Below, in pieces: positions 21,700 to 29,354 of a stretch of DNA of 34,919 nt. Positions within the stretch are counted from its first letter, which is position 1. Each line of letters opens with the position of its first letter. The stretch is from Candidatus Didemnitutus sp. (GTDB taxonomy: Bacteria > Verrucomicrobiota > Verrucomicrobiia > Opitutales > Opitutaceae): positions 1 to 34,919 of the forward strand of contig JAMPXH010000035.1 of the NCBI GenBank assembly GCA_023701285.1, written 5' to 3'. The notes beneath the pieces were generated by a model. It was not told the DNA's origin, did not search any database, and saw nothing but the letters and a program-made list of their open reading frames with translations. The position numbers and the translations under genes are program-made.

Positions 21700-22323
21700 C
21701 TAGCGCGCGCAGGTTCCGGGCGCGGCGAAGACCGCGGCGCGTTCGGCGGGAGTGAGTTCGCGCCAGCGGCCGGGGCCGAGCGCGAGCGACGCGAGGGACA
21801 GCGCGCCGATGCGCGCACGCACGAGGCGCAGCGTCGGGTGGCCGATCGCGGCAGTCATGCGGCGGACCTGCCGGTTCTTCCCTTCGGTCAGCTCGAGCGC
21901 GAGCCAGCAATCGGGCACGCTCGGGCGCACGCGGATCGGCGGATCGCGCGGCGGCAGCGACGGCGTGGGATCGAGCCGGCGCACGGCGCAGGGTTGCGTG
22001 CGGTAGCCGCCGATCGTGACGCCGCGCGCGAGTGCGTGCAGCGCCGCATCGGTCGGGATGCGCTCGACCTGCACCCAATACTCGCGCCGGTGTCCGTGCG
22101 CGGGATCGAGCAGGCGTGCGTTCAGGCCGGCCTCGTCGCTCAACAGCAGCAAGCCCTCCGAATCCGCATCGAGCCGGCCGAGCGCATAGACCGCGGGCGG
22201 CAGCGAGAAATCCGCCAGCGTCCGCCACCGCGAGCCGGGCTCGGGCGTGAATTGCGACAGGAAGCCGTAGGGTTTGTGCAGGGCGAGGAGCACTCGCCGG
22301 CCATTCCGAACGATTGCCGCCAA
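21700..22323 (-). CDS. rluE: 23S rRNA pseudouridine synthase, RluE type
   Basis: This is a member of the RsuA/RluB/E/F family, which isomerises specific uridines in rRNA. The 207-aa product has the opening 'LLALHKPYGFLSQFTPEPG' typical of RluE, the catalytic Asp in 'ALGRLDADSEGLLLLS', 'EYWVQVERIPTDAAL' and 'LELTEGKNRQVRRMTAAIGHPTLRLVR' (in part). It lacks the N-terminal S4 RNA-binding domain, which fits RluE. The start is uncertain: TTG 22323 follows an in-frame stop closely, and GTG 22293 is the next candidate. Assignment to RluE over RsuA is from the short form and N-terminal motif. Confidence 0.88.
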   Translation of the reverse strand: MAAIVRNGRRVLLALHKPYGFLSQFTPEPGSRWRTLADFSLPPAVYALGRLDADSEGLLLLSDEAGLNARLLDPAHGHRREYWVQVERIPTDAALHALARGVTIGGYRTQPCAVRRLDPTPSLPPRDPPIRVRPSVPDCWLALELTEGKNRQVRRMTAAIGHPTLRLVRARIGALSLASLALGPGRWRELTPAERAAVFAAPGTCAR

Positions 22324-22417
22324 AAGTCACAAAAAATGTGCTCGAAGCGCCGCCGGAAACGGACGGCTATAACCGCCCCGCCTTCCCGACCGCCGCGGCC
22401 GACTTTTCGAATTCCTC

Positions 22418-23602
22418 GTGACCACGCCTCCGACCGTCCCGCAAATCTTCGCCGCCGCGCTGCGGCTCGGGTGCACCTCGTTCGGCGGGCCGGTCGCGCA
22501 CCTCGCCTACTTCCGGCGCGATTACGTGGAGCGACGCGGCTGGTTGAGCGATCAGGACTACGCCGAGCTCGTGGCGCTGTGCCAGTTCCTGCCCGGGCCG
22601 GCGAGCAGCCAGGCGGGCTTCGGCATCGGCTACCGACTGCAAGGCTGGGCCGGCGGTCTGGCGGCGTGGGTGGGCTTCACGCTGCCGTCGGCGGTGCTGA
22701 TGATCGGCTTCGCGCTCGGCCTGTCACGGCTGGACGACCTTGCGTCGTCGGGCTGGCTGCACGGCCTGAAACTCGCCGCGATCGCGGTCGTCGCGCACGC
22801 CGTGATCGCGATGTGGCGCGCGCTGGCGCCGGATGCGGTGCGCTCCGCCTTCGTCGTGGTGGGCGCGGCGGCTTTGCTCGCGTGGCCGCAGGCCTGGGTG
22901 CAGGTCGCGGTGCTCGCGCTCGGCGCGGGCGCGGGGTGGCTCGCGTTGCGGCGCGATCACGCGACCGCAGCGAAGTCCGCCGTGGAAATCGGTTCCGCTC
23001 CGGGCTCGCTGCGCGCTTCCGTGCTGCTGTTCGCAGGGTTTCTCGTGCCGCTGTTGATGCTCCCGGTGCTCGCGCGCGAGGCGACTGTCTGGCCTTTGCA
23101 ACTCGCCGACACCTTCTACCGCACCGGCGCGCTGGTCTTCGGCGGCGGTCACACCGTGCTGCCCTTGCTTGAGCGCGAACTCGTGGTGCCGGGCGGCATC
23201 ACGCCCGATCAGTTTCTCGCGGGTTACGGCGCCGCGCAGGCGATGCCGGGGCCGCTCTTCACCTTCGCGGGTTACCTCGGCGCCGTGCAACACGGCGTGG
23301 CCGGCGGAGTGTGGGCCTTGGCGTGGATTTTTTTGCCCGGCTTGCTGCTCGTCCCGGTGGCGCTGCCGGTGTGGAACCGGTTGCGCCAACAGGCCGCGAT
23401 GCAGGCGGCGCTGCGCGGGGCGAATGCCACCGTGGTGGGCCTGTTGCTCGCGGCGTTGTTGCCGCCGCTCGGAACGGTGGCCGGGCGCGACTGGCTTTCC
23501 GCGCTGCTGACCTTGGCGGGTTTTGCACTGCTGCATGTGCCGCGCGTGCCGGCCTGGGCCGTGGTGCTCGCTTGCGCCGCGGCCGGCGCGATGCTGGCCT
23601 GA
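22418..23602 (+). CDS. chrA: Chromate transporter ChrA family protein
   Basis: CHR-family proteins are inner-membrane transporters, best known for chromate efflux. The 394-aa product is the two-domain form. The first half has 'LRLGCTSFGGPVAHLAYFRRDYVERRGWLSDQDYAE' (in part) and 'CQFLPGPASSQAGF'. The second has 'RTGALVFGGGHTVLPLLERE' and 'YGAAQAMPGPLFTFAGYLG'. These paired FGGP/PGP motifs define the family, and multiple hydrophobic helices lie between them. The start is GTG 22418. The next gene begins 4 nt after its stop, so the two are probably co-translated. Substrate is inferred from the family; sulfate-like oxyanions are possible. Confidence 0.93.
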   Translation: MTTPPTVPQIFAAALRLGCTSFGGPVAHLAYFRRDYVERRGWLSDQDYAELVALCQFLPGPASSQAGFGIGYRLQGWAGGLAAWVGFTLPSAVLMIGFALGLSRLDDLASSGWLHGLKLAAIAVVAHAVIAMWRALAPDAVRSAFVVVGAAALLAWPQAWVQVAVLALGAGAGWLALRRDHATAAKSAVEIGSAPGSLRASVLLFAGFLVPLLMLPVLAREATVWPLQLADTFYRTGALVFGGGHTVLPLLERELVVPGGITPDQFLAGYGAAQAMPGPLFTFAGYLGAVQHGVAGGVWALAWIFLPGLLLVPVALPVWNRLRQQAAMQAALRGANATVVGLLLAALLPPLGTVAGRDWLSALLTLAGFALLHVPRVPAWAVVLACAAAGAMLA

Positions 23603-23606
23603 GCCG

Positions 23607-24797
23607 ATGGCCCTGCCCGCGTCCGGTCCCGCTCTGCTCGTCGCCGTCGTCGGTCCGACGGCGGAGCGCACGGCCGTGACGACCGCGGCCGCGGCAGAGT
23701 TGCAGACGGCCGGACGCACGGTGGAAATCTGGAACGAAGCCGGTGCGAACGCGGCGCCGCTGATCGAGCGCTGGCCCGCGCTGGTGGAGGCGGACATCGT
23801 GCTCTGCGCGCTGAGCCGCGAAGGCGTGGCCGCCGCGGAACGCGAGCTGGGCCGGAGTTTCGATCTTCAGGTGGATGCGACAGAGCCCGGCGCCGCGGCG
23901 ACGCTGCGGGCGGCCTGTGCGGATTTCGGCGAATGGACGCGGCTGGGCCTCTGGGGCGGTGCGGCGGGCGGTGTGGAAGTGGGCGTCGGCTCGGCGCTGC
24001 ATGCGTTGCGTGTGCCGTTGCGCGGGCTGGCGCTGTGCTCCACGCAGGCGGCGATGCTGACTTTCGCCTCGCAGGGCCTGCAACGCCCGGGCCGGGTCGC
24101 GTGGGTGAGCTTCATCGCGGCGGGGCTGAAGGCGTTCTCGCCCGGCGGCGGCCGGTTGCGTCCGATGGCGGCGATCACGCTGCAGGGCGCGCTCTACGCG
24201 GGTTGCGTGCAGGTGATCGGCCGGAACCTCGCGGGCCTCGCGTTCGGCGGCGCGTTCATCGGGGCATGGGCGGCGCTGCAGGGATTTTTTCTCCAATATC
24301 TGCTGCTCGGCACCGATCTGATCGTGGCCTATGACCGCGTGGTCGAATGGCTCGCCACGCGCTGGCAGATCGTGGCGCCGAGCATGCCGGTCGTGCTCGC
24401 CGCGTGGGCCGCGCTGCACATGGCCGCGGCGGCCGCGAGCGCGCTCGTGGCGTGGCTCCTGCGCACGCCGCCGCGCCGCGCGCAGGAGCTGCTCGCCCGC
24501 GACGACGACGCGATGTCCGCGCCTGCGGCGACGCGCAGCTGGCCGGCGCGGATCGGGCGTGAGTTCCTGCGCTGGCAGTTCTGGCTGCCGTTCGTCGTGG
24601 TGGCGGCGGTGCTCACGGCCAGCGGCGGCAGCGGAGAACACATTGCCTGGCTGGCGTTGCGCTTCGTCGCCGTCGGTTTTCTCGTCGTGACGCTGCTCTC
24701 GCTCGTGCAGCCCGCGTGGCTCGCGGAGCGGTTGCGGCGCCGCGGCTGGTGGGGTCCGGCGCTGGCGCTGCAAGCCGCGCGACGCCGCCGGCGCTGA
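23607..24797 (+). CDS. Membrane protein of unknown function with an N-terminal alpha/beta domain
   Basis: I cannot name this 396-aa product. Residues about 8-100 look like a soluble alpha/beta nucleotide-binding fold ('ALLVAVVGPTAERTAVTT', 'EIWNEAGANAAPLIERWP', 'ADIVLCALSREGVAAAERELG'). The glycine loop, however, lacks the GKS/T of a working P-loop. Residues about 150-390 are hydrophobic with roughly five membrane segments and the string 'VAWVSFIAAGLKAFSPGGGR' followed by 'AAITLQGALYAG', recalling small transporter components. It ends in a very basic tail (QAARRRRR). It lies 4 nt after chrA, so a role with it is plausible but not shown. Confidence 0.75.
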   Translation: MALPASGPALLVAVVGPTAERTAVTTAAAAELQTAGRTVEIWNEAGANAAPLIERWPALVEADIVLCALSREGVAAAERELGRSFDLQVDATEPGAAATLRAACADFGEWTRLGLWGGAAGGVEVGVGSALHALRVPLRGLALCSTQAAMLTFASQGLQRPGRVAWVSFIAAGLKAFSPGGGRLRPMAAITLQGALYAGCVQVIGRNLAGLAFGGAFIGAWAALQGFFLQYLLLGTDLIVAYDRVVEWLATRWQIVAPSMPVVLAAWAALHMAAAAASALVAWLLRTPPRRAQELLARDDDAMSAPAATRSWPARIGREFLRWQFWLPFVVVAAVLTASGGSGEHIAWLALRFVAVGFLVVTLLSLVQPAWLAERLRRRGWWGPALALQAARRRRR

Positions 24798-24822
24798 GCG
24801 GGCGGGCTGCACGGAACGGAAT

Positions 24823-25272
24823 TTGAGCCGAATCAAGCTTCGCCGGGAAATCGCTTGCCCCGCGAGGCCGACGCGCGCCACCGTGCGCGTGTTGCGCCGC
24901 CACGTCTCAGTTTTCGCGCTCGTTCTCGCCTGGCTCTTCGCCAACGGCGCGGTGTGGAACATCGTGCAGGTGGTGGCGTGGGCGAAGATGTTCCAGGACT
25001 ACGCCCAAGTCATGCCGGTGGACGAGGCGCTGCGCGTCACCTTCGAGGGTGAAGCGTGCCAGCTCTGCCATGTCGCGCAGAGCGGCGCCGACACGGCGCG
25101 CGAACAGTTGCCGCAAAGCGACTCCTTCGGCGGCAACGACCGTCTGCTCCTTGTTTTCCAGGCCGCGCCGGCCGTCGTCGTGACGGCGCCGGACTTCGCC
25201 TGGCCGGGCCTCGTGCACGAGGCCGGCCTCACGCGCACCGACGCGGTGCCCGTGCCTCCGCCGCGCGCCTGA
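24823..25272 (+). CDS. Small DUF2946-like protein with CxxC motif
   Basis: The product is up to 149 aa. It has a basic N-terminus and a hydrophobic signal/anchor ('VFALVLAWLFANGAVWNIV'), then a short domain with 'EACQLCHVAQSGAD', the CxLC pattern seen in DUF2946 proteins. Members of that family are commonly encoded beside TonB-dependent copper receptors, as here, suggesting a metal-related periplasmic role. The start is uncertain: the longest reading uses TTG 24823, while GTG 24883 would begin right at the signal segment (MRVLRRHVSVFA) and may be the true one. Family assignment is by pattern, not alignment. Confidence 0.75.
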   Translation: MSRIKLRREIACPARPTRATVRVLRRHVSVFALVLAWLFANGAVWNIVQVVAWAKMFQDYAQVMPVDEALRVTFEGEACQLCHVAQSGADTAREQLPQSDSFGGNDRLLLVFQAAPAVVVTAPDFAWPGLVHEAGLTRTDAVPVPPPRA

Positions 25273-25400
25273 GGCGCGCCGCTCCGTTCCACGCCAATCC
25301 ACCGACGCGCGCCGTTTGCGCCGCGTCTCTGGCGTTCCTCCGCCGTCGCGCCGTCGCGCGCGCTGCGGTCCTTGTCCGTCCGCATCCCTTTCCCTTTTCC

Positions 25401-27491
25401 ATGCCCTCCATTTTCTCCTCCCGTCTCTGTCTTGCACTCTCACTCGGCACCCTGGGCCTGACCGCCCGGCTCGCCGCCGCACCCGCGACCGAAGGTCCGC
25501 CGGTGGAATTGCCTCCGGTCGTGGTCACCACGCCCAAGTCCTCGCAACCGCTCGTCGTCGTCGCTGATCCGCGCGCGCCCGCCCAACCCGTGCCGGCGCA
25601 CGACGGGGCCGACGCGCTGAAATCCGTCCCCGGCTTCGCCGTCATCCGCAAGGGCGGCACCGACGGCGACCCCGTCCTCCGCGGCCTCGCCGGCTCGCGC
25701 CTCGGCGTGCAGATCGACGGCCAGCACATCTTCGGCGGCTGCGGCAACCGCATGGACCCGCCCACCGCCTACGTCTTCCCCGCCGCCTACGACCGCATCA
25801 CGATCGTGAAGGGCCCGCAGTCCGTCCTGCACGGTCCGGGCAACAGCGCCGGCGTCGTGCTCTTCGAGCGTTCCTATCGCCGCCTCGCGCAAAACGAGGC
25901 CGCGCTCTACGGCTCGCTCACCGCAGGCAGCTTCGGCCGCTTCGACGCCGTCGCCGATGTCCGCGCCGGCACGCCGGCGTGGCAGGTCCGCGCCACCGGC
26001 ACCGTGACCCGCGCCGACGATTACGAGGACGGCGCCGGCCGCTCCGTCCACAGCGCCTACGAACGCTGGAGCGCCAACGCCGCGCTCGCCTGGACGCCCG
26101 ACGCGCACACCTTCGTCGAACTCTCCGCCGCCGCGAGCGACGGCGAGGCTGCCTACGCCGACCGTGCGATGGACGGCGTGAAATTCGCCCGCGACAACTA
26201 CGCGCTGCGCCTGCGTCGCGAACAGCTCTCGCCGCTCGTCTCCGCGGCTGAGCTCCGCGCGTTCCACAACTACGTCGACCACGTGATGGACAACTACTCG
26301 CTCCGGCCGTTCGCCGCGTCGGCGATGATGCCCAACCCCTCCGTCTCGAACCCCGACCGCGAGACGCGCGGCGCCGTCGCGCAACTCGAACTGCTCCCGC
26401 TCGACTCGCTCCGCGTCACACTCGGCGCCGACACGCAGACGAACACGCACACGCTCCGCTCGTCGATGAACCAAACCACGATGCCCTATGAGACGAAGGC
26501 CCGCGTGCGCGATGCACGCTTCGCACAACGCGGCCTCTTCGGGGAGGCCGCCGCCACGCTCGCACCGGGACACCGCCTCTTCGCCGGCGCCCGTCTCGAC
26601 CGCTGGGAGGCAACCGATTCCCGCAACGCCGTCGCGCTCTCGATGATGAGCACCGCGCCGAATCCGAGCGCCGGCCGTGTGCGCACGAGCGATCTCGCCA
26701 GCGGCTTTGTCCGTTATGAGCACGACCTCGCTGCCGCGGAGCGCGCGCCGGTAACGCTCTTCGCCGGCCTCGGCCGCGTGCAGCGCTTCCCGGATTACTG
26801 GGAGCTGATCAAGAACGAGAGCGCCACGAGCGTCAGCGCCTTCGGCACCGAGCCGGAGACGACGACGCAGCTCGACCTCGGCGCGCTCTGGCGCACGGGC
26901 GCGCTCGAGTTGAGCCTCTCGGCCTTCGCCGCGCGGATCGACGACTTCATCCTCGTGCAAAGCGCCTTCGCCAAACCGGCGGGCATGATGGGCACGCGCG
27001 CGGCGGTCATCACGCGCAACATCGACGCCACCACCCGCGGTGGCGAGGCCGGCCTCGCGTGGCGCTTCGCGACTGATTGGAAGTTCGACGCTTCACTCGC
27101 CTACGTGCGCGGCGAGAACGACACCGACGCGCGCCCGCTCGCGCAGATCCCGCCGCTCGAGGCGCGCCTCGCCCTCGCCTACACGCGGCCGACGTGGTCC
27201 GCCGGCGCGCTCGTCCGCGCCGTCGACGCGCAGGACCGCATCGCGCTCAACCAGGGCAACATCGTCGGCCAGGATCTCGGCCGCAGCGCGGGCTTCGCGG
27301 TGTTTTCGCTGCACGGCAGCTGGAAACCCACCGCCCGCACGCGCCTGTCCGCGGGCGTCGACAACCTCTCCGATCGCGCCTACGCCGAGCACCTCAGCAA
27401 GGCCGGCGCGATGATCGCCGGCTTCGTGCAGACCACCCGCGTCAACGAGCCCGGCCGCACCTTCTGGGTGAAACTCGACGCCTCCTACTGA
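25401..27491 (+). CDS. TonB-dependent copper receptor (OprC/NosA type)
   Basis: This is an outer-membrane TonB-dependent receptor of 696 aa with a signal peptide (about 1-26, ending RLAAAPA). The plug domain has 'DALKSVPGFAVIRKGGTDGD' and 'PVLRGLAGSRLGVQIDGQ'. Copper-receptor signatures are present: CxxxM in 'GGCGNRMDPPTAYVFP' (Cys114, Met118) and an HxM in 'YVDHVMDNYSLRP'. In Pseudomonas OprC the equivalent pairs bind copper. The C-terminus ends in an aromatic-terminated barrel strand ('RTFWVKLDASY'). It is flanked by the DUF2946-like gene and two metal-motif proteins. The start is ATG 25401; in-frame sequence upstream is not signal-like. Confidence 0.95.
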   Translation: MPSIFSSRLCLALSLGTLGLTARLAAAPATEGPPVELPPVVVTTPKSSQPLVVVADPRAPAQPVPAHDGADALKSVPGFAVIRKGGTDGDPVLRGLAGSRLGVQIDGQHIFGGCGNRMDPPTAYVFPAAYDRITIVKGPQSVLHGPGNSAGVVLFERSYRRLAQNEAALYGSLTAGSFGRFDAVADVRAGTPAWQVRATGTVTRADDYEDGAGRSVHSAYERWSANAALAWTPDAHTFVELSAAASDGEAAYADRAMDGVKFARDNYALRLRREQLSPLVSAAELRAFHNYVDHVMDNYSLRPFAASAMMPNPSVSNPDRETRGAVAQLELLPLDSLRVTLGADTQTNTHTLRSSMNQTTMPYETKARVRDARFAQRGLFGEAAATLAPGHRLFAGARLDRWEATDSRNAVALSMMSTAPNPSAGRVRTSDLASGFVRYEHDLAAAERAPVTLFAGLGRVQRFPDYWELIKNESATSVSAFGTEPETTTQLDLGALWRTGALELSLSAFAARIDDFILVQSAFAKPAGMMGTRAAVITRNIDATTRGGEAGLAWRFATDWKFDASLAYVRGENDTDARPLAQIPPLEARLALAYTRPTWSAGALVRAVDAQDRIALNQGNIVGQDLGRSAGFAVFSLHGSWKPTARTRLSAGVDNLSDRAYAEHLSKAGAMIAGFVQTTRVNEPGRTFWVKLDASY

Positions 27492-27560
27492 CCCATTCCG
27501 CGAGACGGCGCGGCGCACTTTCGCTCGCGCCGCCGCGCCTGACCCGTTCTGCTGCCGCCC

Positions 27561-28808
27561 ATGACACGCTTCCACGCCGCGTTGTTGTTCTGCCTGGCTC
27601 CGCTCGTTGCCGTCGCCGTCACGGTGCGCGAGCTTCCCTCGCCCGCCGGTCCAGGCGCGCTGGGCTCCTCGCTCAGCGCGACGCCGGACGGCTCGGTCCT
27701 GCTCTCCTGGCTCGAACCGCGCGCAGGCGCGGTCGATTCCTGGCAGCTGAAATTCAGCCGGCTCGACGCCGCCGCGCTGCGCTGGAGCGAGCCGCGGACC
27801 ATCGCGGGCGGCACCGGCTGGTTCGTCAACTGGGCGGATTTCCCCAGCGTGACCCCGCTTGGCAACGGCCACCTGCTGGCGATCTGGTTCGTCGAAAACC
27901 AGCCCGCAGCCGGCGCGACGGGCGATCACGGTGACGGTTACCGCGCCGTCACCAGCCTGAGCGCGGACGACGGCCAAACCTGGCGCGACCCGCAGCCGCT
28001 GACGGGCGAGAGCGGCGCGACGGAGTTCGCCGCCGCGCTTGCGCTCGGGCGAAACGAACGGGCGCTGGTCGCGTGGCTCGACGGCCGGCAGCGCTCCGCG
28101 ACGGCACACGGTCACGAACATGCGCACGACGCCGGCGATGCGCAGGCGCTCTACGCGCAGACCTTGCTGGCCTCCGGCCCCGACCGGAAAGTCGACGGCT
28201 CCGTCTGCGACTGTTGCCAGCTCTCGCTCGTGCGCGTGGGCGACGAGGCCTTGCTCGCCTACCGCGGTCGCACGGCCGGCGAAGTGCGCGACATCCGTCT
28301 CGCCCGCTGGCGCGACGGCGAGTGGTCCGAGCCGCGGATGTTGCACGACGACGGCTGGGAGATCGCCGCCTGCCCGGTGAACGGCCCGCGGCTCGCCGCG
28401 CACGGCCGCACCGTGGCCGCGGTCTGGTTCACCGGCGCGCAGGGCCGGCCGCGCGTGCAGGCAAAGCTCTCGACCGACGGCGGCGAAACCTTCGGCCCCG
28501 CGCACCGGCTCGATCTCGGCCGCCCGCAGGGACGCGTCGACGCCGTCGTGCTGCCCGATGGGCGCGCCGTTCTCACCTGGCTCGAAAACCGCCCGCGCGA
28601 CGGCACGACGAACGCCGGCGGACTCTACCTGCGCCAGCTCGACGCCGCCGGCCAGCTCGGCGAACCGGTGTTGCTCGCCGACAGCTCGACCGCGCGCGCC
28701 AGCGGGTTTCCCCGCCTCGCCGTGCTGGGCGATGGCCGGCTCGTCCTCAGCCACACCCTCGCCGGCCCGACCTCGCGGGTTGCCACCTTGCTCCTCGACC
28801 TGAAATGA
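27561..28808 (+). CDS. Secreted sialidase-like beta-propeller protein with His-rich loop and CDCC motif
   Basis: The 415-aa product has a signal peptide (about 1-20) and repeated beta-propeller blades of the BNR/sialidase type ('TSLSADDGQTWRDPQPL', 'AKLSTDGGETFGPAHRL'). Sialidase catalysis is doubtful, since no clear FRIP-type arginine motif is seen. Two features suggest metal binding: 'TAHGHEHAHDAG' (about 181-192) and 'VDGSVCDCCQLSLVRVG' with CDCC at 216-219, plus a further Cys271. It sits 69 nt after the copper receptor and overlaps the CusF-like gene by 4 bp. I infer a periplasmic or surface copper-related role. Confidence 0.85.
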   Translation: MTRFHAALLFCLAPLVAVAVTVRELPSPAGPGALGSSLSATPDGSVLLSWLEPRAGAVDSWQLKFSRLDAAALRWSEPRTIAGGTGWFVNWADFPSVTPLGNGHLLAIWFVENQPAAGATGDHGDGYRAVTSLSADDGQTWRDPQPLTGESGATEFAAALALGRNERALVAWLDGRQRSATAHGHEHAHDAGDAQALYAQTLLASGPDRKVDGSVCDCCQLSLVRVGDEALLAYRGRTAGEVRDIRLARWRDGEWSEPRMLHDDGWEIAACPVNGPRLAAHGRTVAAVWFTGAQGRPRVQAKLSTDGGETFGPAHRLDLGRPQGRVDAVVLPDGRAVLTWLENRPRDGTTNAGGLYLRQLDAAGQLGEPVLLADSSTARASGFPRLAVLGDGRLVLSHTLAGPTSRVATLLLDLK

Positions 28809-29224
28809 ATAACCTCCATCCCATGAAAATCCGACTGCCCCTGCTGTTTTCCGTCCTCCTCGCGCTGCTCAGCCCCGCCGCGCTTCTCGCCGCCGACAAG
28901 GCCAGGAATTGCGGCTGTGACTGCTGCAAGGGCAAGGAAGTCTGCTGCTGCCACGCCGATGAAGCCGCCACTGCCGCGGCGCCCGCACCCGGTTTCCACG
29001 CGCTCACCGGTGTCGTCACGAACGTCCTCGCCGAGCGCCAGGCGCTGATGGTGAAGCACGACGAAATCCCCGGCGTGATGAAGGCGATGACGATGATGTT
29101 CCTCGTCGAGCCCGAGGTCCTCGCGACCGTGAAGAAGGGCGACGCGATCAAGGCGCACATGGGCCGCGACGAGAACAACAAGTGGATCCTGCGCCACGTG
29201 CAGGTCGTCCCGCCGGCGAAGTAA
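28805..29224 (+). CDS. Cys-rich CusF-like copper-binding periplasmic protein
   Basis: The product is 139 aa (or 133 aa from ATG 28823, which begins directly at the signal peptide MKIRLPLLFSVLLALL). After the signal comes a Cys-rich segment, 'NCGCDCCKGKEVCCCHAD', with seven Cys in 14 residues. The CusF-like domain follows: 'FHALTGVVTNV', 'LMVKHDEIPGVMKAMTMMF', 'LATVKKGDAIKAHMG' and 'WILRHVQVV'. His85, Met92, Met95 and Met97 match the copper ligands of the family, with Met in place of the CusF tryptophan. The extra Cys cluster is unusual for this family. The overlapping ATGA with the preceding gene suggests coupling. Confidence 0.9.
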   Translation: MNNLHPMKIRLPLLFSVLLALLSPAALLAADKARNCGCDCCKGKEVCCCHADEAATAAAPAPGFHALTGVVTNVLAERQALMVKHDEIPGVMKAMTMMFLVEPEVLATVKKGDAIKAHMGRDENNKWILRHVQVVPPAK

Positions 29225-29255
29225 GCGCCACGCCAATCCAGACGAAGCCGCGACG

Positions 29256-29280
29256 GGCGGGGCGCAGGCCCCGCCTTTTT
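29256..29280 (+). terminator. Intrinsic terminator of the copper gene run
   Basis: GGCGGGGC (29256-29263) pairs perfectly with GCCCCGCC (29268-29275) around a 4-nt GCAG loop, followed at once by five T. It lies 31 nt after the CusF-like stop codon and is the clearest rho-independent terminator on the plus strand. Confidence 0.92.
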
Positions 29281-29354
29281 GCTGCGCCCGCGCTGCGCAC
29301 GGGCGGGTTTGATTTTGAACGTGCCGGCCGGGCCGCGCGCCGTAGCGTCGCAGG

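Noticed and set aside
21640-23172. A long plus-strand frame through the pseudouridine synthase and chrA
   Set aside because: It crosses a structured junction and two genes with clear motifs in other frames; no domain of its own.
27093-28754. A 553-codon minus-strand frame opposite the propeller gene
   Set aside because: Antisense shadow of the copper receptor and propeller genes.
27561-28808. Calling the propeller an active exo-alpha-sialidase
   Set aside because: Only blade-type Asp-box repeats are seen; a catalytic arginine triad was not recognised and the context is copper-related.
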